17,111 bases of DNA from an uncultured cyanobacterium (GCA_903934745.1 CAIZOZ010000325.1:1-17111), one strand, 5' to 3'. Positions 6,650-14,166 are shown, counted from the stretch's first letter. The notes: generated by a model not told the origin, from the letters alone. Made by a program: numbers and translations.

Positions 6650-7576
6650 ATGACTGCCTCCTCCGTCAAAGTCAGTGGCGGCTCCAGCTGGAGGGGTTCT
6701 GATTCCATGACCTGGTACCTGTCCTCCATCGGTCGGGAGCCCCTGCTCACGCCTGCGGAGGAGATCGAGCTGGGCAACCAGGTGCAGACAATGATGCGGC
6801 TGGAAGAAGAGAAAAAAATCGACTATTCCCCGCAGGAACGCAAGATCATCAAGGTCGGTCATCGGGCGAAGCAGCGGATGATGAAGGCCAACCTGCGCTT
6901 GGTTGTCAGTGTTGCCAAGAAATATCAAGGCAAAGGACTGGAGCTGCTCGATCTGATTCAGGAGGGATCCCTGGGCCTGGAACGCGCTGTCGAAAAGTTC
7001 GATCCCACCCGCGGTTACAAGTTTTCCACCTATGCCTTCTGGTGGATCCGCCAGAGCATGACCAGGGGCATCGCCTGCCAGTCCCGCACGATCCGGCTGC
7101 CCGTGCACCTGAGCGAACGGCTCACCACCATCCGCAAGGTGAGCCTTGAACTGGCCCACAAGTTGGGGGCGATGCCGAGTCGCCAGGAAATTTCCGAAGC
7201 GCTCAACATGCCGCTGGAGGAGCTCGATTCCCTGTTGCGACAGTCCCTCACCACTTCCAGCCTGGATGCCCCGATCAATGCCGATGAGGGGCGCAGTTTC
7301 CTGGGCGATCTGATCGCCGACAGTTCGGCTGAGGAGCCTCTGGATCTGGTGGAGCGGGGCATGCACCATGAGCAGCTGGCTCGCTGGCTGGATCAGCTGA
7401 CCGAACAGGAGCGCGAGGTGCTGGGCCTGCGCTTCGGCCTCAACGGTCAGGATCGGCACACCCTGGCCGAAATCGGTCGTCAGCTTGATGTGTCGCGTGA
7501 ACGGGTGCGCCAGGTGGAGCTCAAAGCCCTGCGCAAGTTGCGCAATCTGACGCGCCGGATACCCTCCACCAGCTGA
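6650..7576 (+). CDS. Group 2 sigma-70 factor, RpoD/SigA family
   Basis: A 308-residue RNA polymerase sigma factor. Region 1.2 covers about 18-46 (TWYLSSIG, LLTPAEEIELGNQVQ). Region 2 (about 71-145) has NLRLVVSVAKKYQ, the core-binding DLIQEGSLGL and the -10 recognition segment FSTYAFWWIRQSM. Region 3 covers about 150-225. Region 4 (about 243-300) has LTEQEREVLGLRFGL and the -35-recognition helix VSRERVRQVE. The length and lack of a long region 1.1 fit the non-essential group 2 factors of cyanobacteria, used for stress, light or nutrient responses; which ortholog cannot be told. Two starts are possible. ATG 6650 has no clear ribosome-binding site, while ATG 6707 (289 residues, beginning MTWYLSSIG) follows a strong GGAGGGG. 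The gene is convergent with the AraC-like gene, 21 bases away. Confidence 0.95.
   Translation: MTASSVKVSGGSSWRGSDSMTWYLSSIGREPLLTPAEEIELGNQVQTMMRLEEEKKIDYSPQERKIIKVGHRAKQRMMKANLRLVVSVAKKYQGKGLELLDLIQEGSLGLERAVEKFDPTRGYKFSTYAFWWIRQSMTRGIACQSRTIRLPVHLSERLTTIRKVSLELAHKLGAMPSRQEISEALNMPLEELDSLLRQSLTTSSLDAPINADEGRSFLGDLIADSSAEEPLDLVERGMHHEQLARWLDQLTEQEREVLGLRFGLNGQDRHTLAEIGRQLDVSRERVRQVELKALRKLRNLTRRIPSTS
6690..6696 (+). promoter_or_regulatory. Strong internal ribosome-binding site at the alternative sigma start
   Basis: GGAGGGG lies ten bases before an in-frame ATG at 6707. It is the best Shine-Dalgarno match near the 5' end of the sigma gene, whereas the upstream ATG at 6650 has none. It decides between two products of 289 and 308 residues, or permits both. 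Confidence 0.45.
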
Positions 7577-7597
7577 GCAGGCGGCAACCCTGCCTGT

Positions 7598-8263
7598 TCA
7601 GTCCTTTCGGCCGACCAGACTTGGGATCAGAAGTCCTGCAATCTGGCGGCAGATCAGATCCTCAATGGCCTTGCTCTGGGATGGAAGTCTGGACGCCGTA
7701 TGGAGAGCGTCCAGCATCGACAGGGTCTTGCGCAGCAGATCAAGCAGATGGGCTGAATGGCCGCTCAGGCTTCCCAGCTCCAGAGGCTGCTGCAGAGCCG
7801 CCAGGTCCACCGCGTTGGCGTCCATTTCCTCGGCCATCGTCAGAGCCGTGCTGGCAAGGCGTTCGGGCCGGGTGGTGATCACAAAACCATTGGCATCACT
7901 GAGCTCACAGCGATAGGCCTCTCCCGGCAGGAACAGCCCCGGCTGCTGAAGGCTGTTGCGGTACGTGGCACCGTCGAGCTGCACGCAGGCCCGACCACCA
8001 GAGGACAACAGCAGGGTGACGACCTCATGGTTGTCCACCTCAAAACAGAAGGGTGAACCCAGCCCAACCGACACACCAACACTTCCTAGCTGCAAGGACG
8101 CCGTCTTGTGGGCATAGTTATGCCCATCCAGCAAGGGGTAGGCATCCTTGATGGGCAGAAACGGCGCCACCCGCGATTCGCACTGCCGAGCAGTGGAAGC
8201 CAGAACAGCCAGCGAGTTCAAGGCCGCCAACGGAGACGCTTGAACCCTCAAGACCTCACTCAT
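7598..8263 (-). CDS. AraC-type sensor (cupin) domain protein lacking the DNA-binding domain
   Basis: A 221-residue protein resembling the N-terminal ligand-binding (AraC_binding_2-like) half of AraC regulators. Residues about 55-130 read as a cupin: LGSVGVSVGLGSPF, then LLLSSGGRACVQLDGATYRN, LQQPGLFLPGEAYRCEL, ending GFVITTRPERLA. Residues 135-215 are helical linker (LLDLLRKTLSMLDAL, EDLICRQIAGLLIPSL). In full-length members (about 300 residues) two helix-turn-helix motifs follow at this point. Here the frame stops (TGA at 7598) and the sigma-factor gene ends only 21 bases further on, so no DNA-binding domain is encoded. There is no frameshifted remnant. It is divergent from the LysR-like gene. 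GC content by eye is lower than in neighbours. The assignment rests on fold pattern, not close identity. Confidence 0.65.
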   Translation of the reverse strand: MSEVLRVQASPLAALNSLAVLASTARQCESRVAPFLPIKDAYPLLDGHNYAHKTASLQLGSVGVSVGLGSPFCFEVDNHEVVTLLLSSGGRACVQLDGATYRNSLQQPGLFLPGEAYRCELSDANGFVITTRPERLASTALTMAEEMDANAVDLAALQQPLELGSLSGHSAHLLDLLRKTLSMLDALHTASRLPSQSKAIEDLICRQIAGLLIPSLVGRKD

Positions 8264-8298
8264 GGAACTGAATTAGCAACAATCACTACAGAAAGCTC

Positions 8299-8321
8299 AG
8301 TTAAGACATTTCTTGCTAACT
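8299..8321. promoter_or_regulatory. AT-rich dyad in the divergent regulator intergenic region
   Basis: AGTTA (8299-8303) and TAACT (8317-8321) are inverted arms. Inside them, an AAG/CTT pair extends the dyad with a small bulge. It lies 36 bases upstream of the minus-strand AraC-like start. The position and symmetry suit an operator, but this is inference. Confidence 0.3.
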
Positions 8322-8378
8322 TTACCTATTCGCGCGACAGGGAGCTCCATTGCCGGCTGAATCCCAAGATTTCGGTAG

Positions 8379-8399
8379 TTATCGATACTGGTATTCGTT
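8379..8399. promoter_or_regulatory. Overlapping palindromes upstream of the LysR-like gene
   Basis: TATCGATA (8380-8387) is a perfect palindrome. It overlaps a second dyad: CGATAC (8383-8388), a TG spacer, then GTATTCG (8391-8397), symmetric except for one extra T. It lies about 22 bases upstream of a TATAAA box (8421-8426) and about 50 bases before the LysR-like ATG. That is where an activator or autorepressor of the LysR type usually binds. Confidence 0.35.
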
Positions 8400-8420
8400 A
8401 TGGGGAGCCAGCAGCTGCTC

Positions 8421-8426
8421 TATAAA
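8421..8426 (+). promoter_or_regulatory. Candidate -10 element of the LysR-like gene
   Basis: TATAAA lies 21 bases before the ATG at 8448. The hexamer 17 bases upstream (TTATGG at 8398-8403) is a poor -35 match, which would fit an activator-dependent promoter using the dyad at 8379-8399. Confidence 0.35.
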
Positions 8427-8447
8427 GGTGTGAGAAAATCCTGATGA

Positions 8448-9332
8448 ATGCTGACGCCAGAAGTGCTGGAATCCCTTGATTCGCTCATCTGGCTCGGATC
8501 GGGACATCGTGCGGCTCAGCACTGCCTTTGCAGTCAGAGCGTCATCTCACGGCGTGCGGCTCTGGCTGCAGGCAAGCTGGGGCTGAAACTGAGAAAAATC
8601 AAGGACGAATGGGACACGCTGCCCCACTCCCACCTGCTGAGCCTGGAGAGACGATTACATCAACTCTGCCGATTTCTCAAAGCCAAGCGGCTCAGGCTTG
8701 AGTCCGACCACTGGGTAGGGCGTGAAATCATTGCAGGCTTGCCCAATGGATGGAGTGCAGGACGCAGCGGGCGCATCGGCATCCAACGACCACTGCGCCT
8801 CCTGCAGGAGAGGGTCATCGATGCCTGGATATCCTCCAGCCAGCCCGATTTGCCCAGCCGCGACGATCCAGCGTTCATCGCCTACGAGATTGCCAACATG
8901 CCGCTGCATCTGGCCAGCGGAGCGAAGCATCCACTGGCAGGAGAAAAGGGTCTCTCCATCAACGATCTCCTCCGCTACCCCTCCCTGGGACTCGGCCCCG
9001 ATTGCTATCCACGCTTCGGACGCCTTCTTGCCCAGCAGGGACTGTGGAACGACAAGATCACCATGGACGACTATCAATTCATTGGCTGGGAAGGTCGAGC
9101 GACCACAGGCCTGGCCACCGTTCCCGTCAATTCACTGTCAACGGACCTCAGTCCCGGCCCCAGTTCCAGCCTCAGTGTGATCGACTGGCACACTGGCATC
9201 AACGACTGCATCGCGCTGATCGTGCGTCGCGACTTGGCTGAGGAACCCGAGTTCCAGCATCTGCTCGAACACCTAAGCAGCCGTGCAGGCGCGATGGCCA
9301 GGCACAACCAAGAACTCACTGTGTTGATCTAG
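8448..9332 (+). CDS. LysR-type transcriptional regulator, divergent
   Basis: 294 residues, the usual LysR length. Residues about 5-45 match the LysR winged helix-turn-helix by spacing (GSGHRAAQHC, SQSVISRR, then KLGLKL), though the usual LE of the dimer turn and the LF-R wing ending are altered. Residues 56-86 look like the linker helix. Residues about 100-290 are a periplasmic-binding-protein-like effector domain, seen in NMPLHLASGAKHPLAG, LSINDLLRYPSLGLGP and the closing CIALIVRRDLAEEPEF. It probably binds DNA in the cytoplasm and senses a small molecule that cannot be predicted. It is divergent from the HTH-less AraC-like gene, the arrangement typical of a LysR regulator and its target. 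Its end is 31 bases from the convergent pdhA stop. GC by eye is lower than in the flanking core genes. Confidence 0.7.
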   Translation: MLTPEVLESLDSLIWLGSGHRAAQHCLCSQSVISRRAALAAGKLGLKLRKIKDEWDTLPHSHLLSLERRLHQLCRFLKAKRLRLESDHWVGREIIAGLPNGWSAGRSGRIGIQRPLRLLQERVIDAWISSSQPDLPSRDDPAFIAYEIANMPLHLASGAKHPLAGEKGLSINDLLRYPSLGLGPDCYPRFGRLLAQQGLWNDKITMDDYQFIGWEGRATTGLATVPVNSLSTDLSPGPSSSLSVIDWHTGINDCIALIVRRDLAEEPEFQHLLEHLSSRAGAMARHNQELTVLI

Positions 9333-9363
9333 CGTTAGTCCGCCAACCCCTACGCCTGGCGCC

Positions 9364-10476
9364 TCAATCTTCTGCCCAGATGTACTTGGTGAGCTCGCTG
9401 CTGTCAGGCTCGGGCGCCGCCAGGGCGAATTCCACGCAGTCGGCCACCACCGCATCGATCTCTTTTTCAATGTCCTTGAGTTCGGCCTGGCTGGCGAGCC
9501 CATCGGCGATCAGGCGGGCGGCCAGCTGTTTGATCGGATCGCGCTTGGCCCAGAACTCTTTCTCTTCGGCGGCCCGCAGTTCGTCGGGATCGGCCAGGGA
9601 GTGGCCGCGAAAGCGATAGGTGAGGCACTCCAGCAGCGTCGGCCCTTCGCCGGCGCGGGCGCGCTCAATGGCCCGTTGGGCGGCGCCACGCACAGCCAGC
9701 ACATCCATGCCATCCACTTCCTCTCCGGCCATGCCGAAGGCCGAGGCTTTGCGCCAGATCTCCGGATCACTGGTGGCCCGGTTGTGGTCCATGCCGATCG
9801 CCCAGCGGTTGTTCTCCACCACGAACAGGATCGGCAGCTTCCACAGGGAGGCCATGTTCAGGCATTCGTAGAACTGGCCCACGTTGCAGGTGCCATCGCC
9901 GAAGAAGGCGGCGGTGACCGCATCGCTGTCGGCCTGGCCGAGGGCATCGCGTTTGTAGCGGCTGGTGAACGCAGCACCGAGGGCCACCGGGATCCCTTCG
10001 CCGATGAAGGCATAGCCCCCCAGCAGGTGGTGCTCCTTGGAAAACAGGTGCATCGAGCCACCGCGGCCCTTGCTGCAGCCGGTGGCCTTGCCGAACAGCT
10101 CACTCATCACTTCCCGGGCCGGCACGCCGCAGCTCAGGGCGTGCACGTGGTCTCGATAGGTGCTGCAGAACCAGTCGTGCTGGAGCTTCATCGCCTTGAT
10201 CACGCCCGTGCAGACGGCCTCCTGACCGTTGTAGAGGTGCACGAAGCCAAACATCTTGCCGCGGTAGTACATCTCGGCGCACTTGTCTTCAAAGCGCCGG
10301 CCGAGGGTCATGTCGCGATAGAGCATCAGACCCTCTTCAGCGCTGATCGCCGCCGGTTCTGATGGATACAGAGCTTGATGACGCAGGGCATGACTGCCGG
10401 CCTCGGCAGGTACGGCACTGGCTGGGGCTGTGGTTGCAGCGGCAGCGGCTCGTGCGGCGGTCAGTTCCTGGGTCAT
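9364..10476 (-). CDS. pdhA: Pyruvate dehydrogenase E1 component, alpha subunit
   Basis: 370 residues from the ATG at 10476. Upstream in-frame codons to 10545 exist but lie in the promoter region. The alpha subunit binds thiamine diphosphate with the beta subunit and decarboxylates pyruvate, feeding acetyl-CoA synthesis in the cytoplasm. Visible motifs are MYYRGKMFGFVHLYNGQEAV, the thiamine-diphosphate motif GDGT (193-196) ending at VENN (220-223), and the GHSLADPDE loop near 291-299, equivalent to the phosphorylation loop of eukaryotic E1. Residues 1-45 are an Ala-rich leader found in variable form in related proteins. The beta subunit is not adjacent, as is common in cyanobacteria. It is divergent from zipN. 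Confidence 0.96.
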   Translation of the reverse strand: MTQELTAARAAAAATTAPASAVPAEAGSHALRHQALYPSEPAAISAEEGLMLYRDMTLGRRFEDKCAEMYYRGKMFGFVHLYNGQEAVCTGVIKAMKLQHDWFCSTYRDHVHALSCGVPAREVMSELFGKATGCSKGRGGSMHLFSKEHHLLGGYAFIGEGIPVALGAAFTSRYKRDALGQADSDAVTAAFFGDGTCNVGQFYECLNMASLWKLPILFVVENNRWAIGMDHNRATSDPEIWRKASAFGMAGEEVDGMDVLAVRGAAQRAIERARAGEGPTLLECLTYRFRGHSLADPDELRAAEEKEFWAKRDPIKQLAARLIADGLASQAELKDIEKEIDAVVADCVEFALAAPEPDSSELTKYIWAED

Positions 10477-10505
10477 GTCAGCTGACCAATTCAAATCTTG
10501 ACGCC

Positions 10506-10537
10506 GACTGTACGGGGTCCGTCCCCAGAGGACAGTC
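10506..10537. promoter_or_regulatory. Nested dyad between pdhA and zipN
   Basis: GACTGT (10506-10511) pairs with ACAGTC (10532-10537). Inside them, GGGG (10514-10517) pairs with CCCC (10523-10526) around a five-base loop. On the minus strand the outer arm forms part of TTGACT (10539-10534), a good -35 hexamer for pdhA. A protein bound here could control both divergent genes. Confidence 0.4.
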
Positions 10538-10570
10538 AAAATCACTGCTGCTTACTACAGTCGACGCCCA

Positions 10571-12664
10571 GTGCGCCACTGCCGGTTGGACCTGCCGCTC
10601 GATCATTTTCGTCTCCTCGGCGTGAGCCCGGCCAGTGACGCCCAGACGGTGCTGCGTACCCTGGCCGGCCGCCTCGACCGCAGTCCGGAGCAGGGTTTCA
10701 CCGCTGACACCCTGTTGGCGCGGGCCGAACTGCTGCGTTCCAGCGCCGACCTGCTCAGCGATGGCGAGCGCCGAGCCGCCTACGAAGCCGACCTCACGGC
10801 CCTGACCAGGAGCGAAGGCACGGTGGTGGCGGCCCTGGAGGTACCCAGCAGCCGCGAGGTGGCTGGCTTGTTGCTGCTGCTGGAGGCCGGCCAGCCCACC
10901 GATTGCTTTGAGCTGGCCTGCCGCAGCCTGCAGCCTCCCCAGGCCCCTGCCCTGGGCAGCAGTCGTGAAGCTGATCTCACGCTGCTGGCTGGCCTGGCCT
11001 GCCTGGCTGCCGCGGACGAGGCCAAACTCAGCCGTCATTTTGAAGGTGCCGCCGGCATCCTCAGGCAGGGGCTGCAGCTGCTGCAACGCATGGGCCAGCT
11101 GCCCGATCTGCGCGAACGCATGCATCAAGAGCTGGAGCGCCTCATCCCCTACCGAGTGCTCGATCTGCTCAGTCGCGATCTGGTGGCCAAGGAGGAGCGG
11201 GCGGAGGGGCTGGCCCTGCTGGAGCAGCTGGTGCAGCGCCGCGGCGGGCTGGAATCCAACAGCGACCCCGAGTTCAGTAGCGAGGAGTTTCAGGCTTTCT
11301 TCCGCCAGATTCGCGGCTTTCTCACCGTGCAGGAACAGGTGGATCTGTTCAGCCGCTGGGGCGATGCGGGTTCGAATGCCGCCGATTTCCTGGCCACGAC
11401 GGCCCTCACCGCCTCAGGGTTCGCCCAGCGCAAACCGGAGCGAATCGGCGCCGCCCGCGACCGGTTACAGGCCAGTGGCCGCAGTGGCATTGAACCGCTG
11501 CTGGCCAACCTGCACCTGTTGCTGGGTGATGTGGACACGGCCCTCAGCACCTTCGAACACGGCGCCAACAAAGACCTCAAGACCTGGGTCGCCCGCCAGA
11601 GCGACGACCCCCTGGCCCAGCTCTGCGCCTACTGCCGCGACTGGCTCGATCGTGATGTCCTGCCGGGCTACCGCGATCTTGATGCCGACCCCGACCTGGA
11701 GGCCTACTTCAGCGATCGCGATGTGGTGGCCTGGGTGGAGCGGGAGGATCGGCGCAGCGGCCGCCGCGTTGAGGCTCCGGTGGCGTCCGTCTCTGGCGCT
11801 GCCGCTGACTTTCTGCCCAGCTTCTCCAGCAGTTCTGAGCTCGACAGCTTTGACTGGAGCCTGCCGCCCGTCCGCCCTCGCTTGAGCGAGCCGGATGACG
11901 CCGCCCCAGACCTCGAAGCCGAGGAAACCCCGCTCTCCTGGCGCCTGCCGCAGCTGAATCTGCCCCAGTTCTCCCTGCCTTCCTTCTCCCGGCCTCGGTT
12001 GTCCTTGCCGGCATCGCCGCTGCTGGCGAGCGCCGTCGTCCTGGTGTTGGCGGTTGCAGGCGGTGCCTGGTTGCTGCGACCCCGGCCGGCCACCGCCCCG
12101 CCGGCCCGGGGGGTGGTGGTGGTGCCGGCGCAACCCGCGCCAGGCGGCTCGGGGGCGAGCCCAGCGTTGCCTGCCAGATCCAGTTCAGCGGCCTCGCCCG
12201 GACCGACTCAGGCCAACAAGCCCAACAGCCAGGCTCAGCTGGCGGCCCAGCGCAACGGCACGATCACCCCGCTCACGGCCGCCGAACCAAGCGAAATTCA
12301 GATTCGCAGCTTGCTGGAGTCCTGGTTGGCCACCAAGACACGGGTGCTGGCTGGCGCCGGTTTGCCGGCCAATCTTGAGGTCATCGCCCGCGAGGGCATG
12401 GTCGAGCGTCTGGCCAGCGAGCGCCGCCAGGATGCCGCCAGTGGTGTGCTGCAGACCATTGAGGTGAGCATCGCCGACCTGGCGATCAGTGAGCGCACCC
12501 CGGGCCGGATCGCCGTCATCACCAGGCTGCGCTATAGCGATAGCCAACGCGATGCCGCCGGCAAGGTGGTGGGGAGCACCCCCAGCACCACCCTGCGCAA
12601 CGTGTATGTGTTCGGCCGCGACGGCGATCGCTGGCGCCTGGCCGCTTCCCATACCGCTGACTGA
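10571..12664 (+). CDS. ftn2: Cell division protein ZipN/Ftn2 (ARC6 homolog)
   Basis: A 697-residue cyanobacterial division protein that tethers and organises FtsZ at the membrane; ARC6 is its chloroplast form. The N-terminus is a J-like domain (about residues 8-78, LDHFRLLGVSP to ADLLSDGERRAAYE) without the HPD motif, as is usual in this family. A long helical region follows (about 80-370), then an acidic/Pro-rich linker with LP-rich repeats. One transmembrane segment lies at about 483-503 (LLASAVVLVLAVAGGAWLL). A C-terminal IMS/DUF4101-type domain (about 575-697) starts EIQIRSLLESWLATK. The N-terminal part should be cytoplasmic and the C-terminal domain periplasmic. The start is GTG 10571; TTG 10586 gives MDLPLDHFRLLGVSP, which fits the family N-terminus better, and neither has a clear ribosome-binding site. 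Confidence 0.93.
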   Translation: MRHCRLDLPLDHFRLLGVSPASDAQTVLRTLAGRLDRSPEQGFTADTLLARAELLRSSADLLSDGERRAAYEADLTALTRSEGTVVAALEVPSSREVAGLLLLLEAGQPTDCFELACRSLQPPQAPALGSSREADLTLLAGLACLAAADEAKLSRHFEGAAGILRQGLQLLQRMGQLPDLRERMHQELERLIPYRVLDLLSRDLVAKEERAEGLALLEQLVQRRGGLESNSDPEFSSEEFQAFFRQIRGFLTVQEQVDLFSRWGDAGSNAADFLATTALTASGFAQRKPERIGAARDRLQASGRSGIEPLLANLHLLLGDVDTALSTFEHGANKDLKTWVARQSDDPLAQLCAYCRDWLDRDVLPGYRDLDADPDLEAYFSDRDVVAWVEREDRRSGRRVEAPVASVSGAAADFLPSFSSSSELDSFDWSLPPVRPRLSEPDDAAPDLEAEETPLSWRLPQLNLPQFSLPSFSRPRLSLPASPLLASAVVLVLAVAGGAWLLRPRPATAPPARGVVVVPAQPAPGGSGASPALPARSSSAASPGPTQANKPNSQAQLAAQRNGTITPLTAAEPSEIQIRSLLESWLATKTRVLAGAGLPANLEVIAREGMVERLASERRQDAASGVLQTIEVSIADLAISERTPGRIAVITRLRYSDSQRDAAGKVVGSTPSTTLRNVYVFGRDGDRWRLAASHTAD
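11712..11719. repeat. HIP1 octamer
   Basis: GCGATCGC, the highly iterated palindrome of cyanobacterial genomes, lies inside zipN. It supports cyanobacterial origin. Confidence 0.8.
12624..12631. repeat. HIP1 octamer
   Basis: A second GCGATCGC, near the 3' end of zipN. Confidence 0.8.
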
Positions 12665-12690
12665 CTCCGCCTCCCTGATTTCTCCTGCTG

Positions 12691-14166
12691 ATGTTCGACG
12701 AACTTTCCCAGCGTTTTGAAGACGCCGTCAAGGGCCTGAGGGGTCAGGCCACGATTTCTGAGTCGAACATCGACGAAGCACTCAAGCAGGTGCGTCGCGC
12801 CCTGCTGGAGGCGGATGTGAGCCTGCTGGTGGTCAAGGACTTCGTCGAGGAGATGCGGCGCAAGGCGATCGGTGCCGAAGTGGTGCGCGGTGTCAGCCCG
12901 GATCAGAAGTTCATCCAGCTGGTCCACGAACAGTTGGTGCTCACCATGGGTGGCGAGAACGCCCCCTTGGCCCGCGCTGAGCAGGCCCCCACCGTGATCC
13001 TGATGGCGGGTCTGCAGGGGGCTGGCAAGACCACCGCCACCGCCAAGCTGGGCCTGCACCTCAAGGAGCAGGGGCGCAAGGCCCTGCTGGTGGCTGCCGA
13101 TGTTTATCGGCCCGCCGCCATCGAGCAGCTGCGCACCCTGGGGCAGCAGATCGGTGTGGAGGTGTTCAGCCTGGGGGCTGACGCCAAACCGGAGGACATC
13201 GCTGCCGCCGGCATCGAAAAAGCAAAAGCCGAAGGCTTCGACACCGTGCTGGTCGACACCGCCGGTCGACTGCAGATCGACACGGCGATGATGGAAGAGA
13301 TGGTGCGGATCCGCGAGGCGGTGAAGCCCGACGAGGTGCTGCTGGTGGTCGACGCGATGATCGGCCAGGAGGCGGCCGAGCTCACCCGCGCGTTCCATGC
13401 ACAAGTGGGCATCACCGGCGCGGTGCTCACCAAGCTCGATGGCGATTCTCGTGGTGGCGCCGCCCTGTCGATTCGCAAGGTGAGCGGCGCACCGATCAAG
13501 TTCATCGGCCCCGGCGAAAAGGTGGAGGCGCTGCAGCCCTTCCACCCGGAGCGGATGGCCAGTCGCATCCTCGGCATGGGCGACGTGCTCACCCTGGTGG
13601 AGCGGGCCACCAAGGAGGTGGAGCTGGCTGATGTGGAGCAGATGCAGCGCAAGCTGCAGGAGGCCAGCTTCGATTTCTCAGACTTCGTCAAGCAGATGCG
13701 CCTGATCAAGCGCATGGGCTCCCTGGGGGGCCTGATGAAAATGATCCCGGGCATGAACAAGATCGATGACGGCATGCTCAAGCAGGGCGAGCAGCAGCTC
13801 AAGAAGATTGAAGCGATGATCGGTTCGATGACCGAAGTCGAACGGCGCCAGCCCGAATTGCTGGCGTCCCAGCCCAGCCGCCGCCGCCGGATCGCCGCCG
13901 GCAGCGGTCACACCGCGGCCGATGTTGACAAGGTGCTGGCCGATTTTCAGAAGATGCGCGGTTTCATGCAGCAGCTCAGCAAGGGGGGCATGCCCGGGAT
14001 GCCTGGCATGGGGGGATTACCCGGCATGGGCGGCATGCCAGGCATGGGCGGGATGCCGGGGATGCCCGGCATGGGTGGCATGCCAGGCGGTAGTCGCCAT
14101 GGAGGCGGTCAGCCGCCCCGAGCCCCGAAGCCAAAGAAGAATCGCAAAGGATTCGGGGCGCTCTGA
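12691..14166 (+). CDS. ffh: Signal recognition particle protein Ffh
   Basis: A 491-residue SRP54 homolog that binds signal sequences and 4.5S RNA at the ribosome and delivers nascent membrane proteins to FtsY. The N domain (about 1-90) begins MFDELSQRFEDAVKGLRGQ. The G domain has the P-loop GLQGAGKTT (107-115), DTAGR (189-193) and TKLDGDSRGG (247 onward). The methionine-rich M domain includes the GLMKMIPGM loop and the RNA-binding SRRRRIAAGSG helix. The C-terminus carries a Gly-Met-Pro tract (432-467) and a basic tail ending FGAL. The length is at the long end for bacteria (usually about 450-490). The stop overlaps the ATG of the next small gene. Confidence 0.98.
   Translation: MFDELSQRFEDAVKGLRGQATISESNIDEALKQVRRALLEADVSLLVVKDFVEEMRRKAIGAEVVRGVSPDQKFIQLVHEQLVLTMGGENAPLARAEQAPTVILMAGLQGAGKTTATAKLGLHLKEQGRKALLVAADVYRPAAIEQLRTLGQQIGVEVFSLGADAKPEDIAAAGIEKAKAEGFDTVLVDTAGRLQIDTAMMEEMVRIREAVKPDEVLLVVDAMIGQEAAELTRAFHAQVGITGAVLTKLDGDSRGGAALSIRKVSGAPIKFIGPGEKVEALQPFHPERMASRILGMGDVLTLVERATKEVELADVEQMQRKLQEASFDFSDFVKQMRLIKRMGSLGGLMKMIPGMNKIDDGMLKQGEQQLKKIEAMIGSMTEVERRQPELLASQPSRRRRIAAGSGHTAADVDKVLADFQKMRGFMQQLSKGGMPGMPGMGGLPGMGGMPGMGGMPGMPGMGGMPGGSRHGGGQPPRAPKPKKNRKGFGAL
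13984..14091 (+). repeat. Imperfect tandem repeat encoding Gly-Met-Pro tract of Ffh
   Basis: Short units encoding GMP, GM and GG alternate through codons 432-467. Units such as GGCATGCC and GGCATGGGCGG recur with few changes. Such C-terminal tracts occur in many cyanobacterial Ffh proteins and vary in length. The flexible Met-rich tail may extend the signal-sequence-binding surface. Confidence 0.7.

Noticed and set aside
7576..7598. AGCAGGC/GCCTGTT hairpin between the convergent sigma and AraC-like genes
   Set aside because: The stem needs a G-U pair and no T-tract follows, so a bidirectional terminator is possible but not supported.
8108..8425. 105-codon plus-strand frame spanning the start of the AraC-like gene and the intergenic region
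   Set aside because: It overlaps the AraC-like coding region antisense and continues into AT-rich promoter DNA; no coding character.
7598..9332. Lower-GC island considered as a mobile element
   Set aside because: No integrase, transposase, terminal repeats or tRNA target is visible, so lateral transfer cannot be claimed beyond the compositional hint.
9601..10362. 253-codon plus-strand frame opposite pdhA
   Set aside because: Antisense shadow; the minus-strand frame carries the full E1 alpha motifs.
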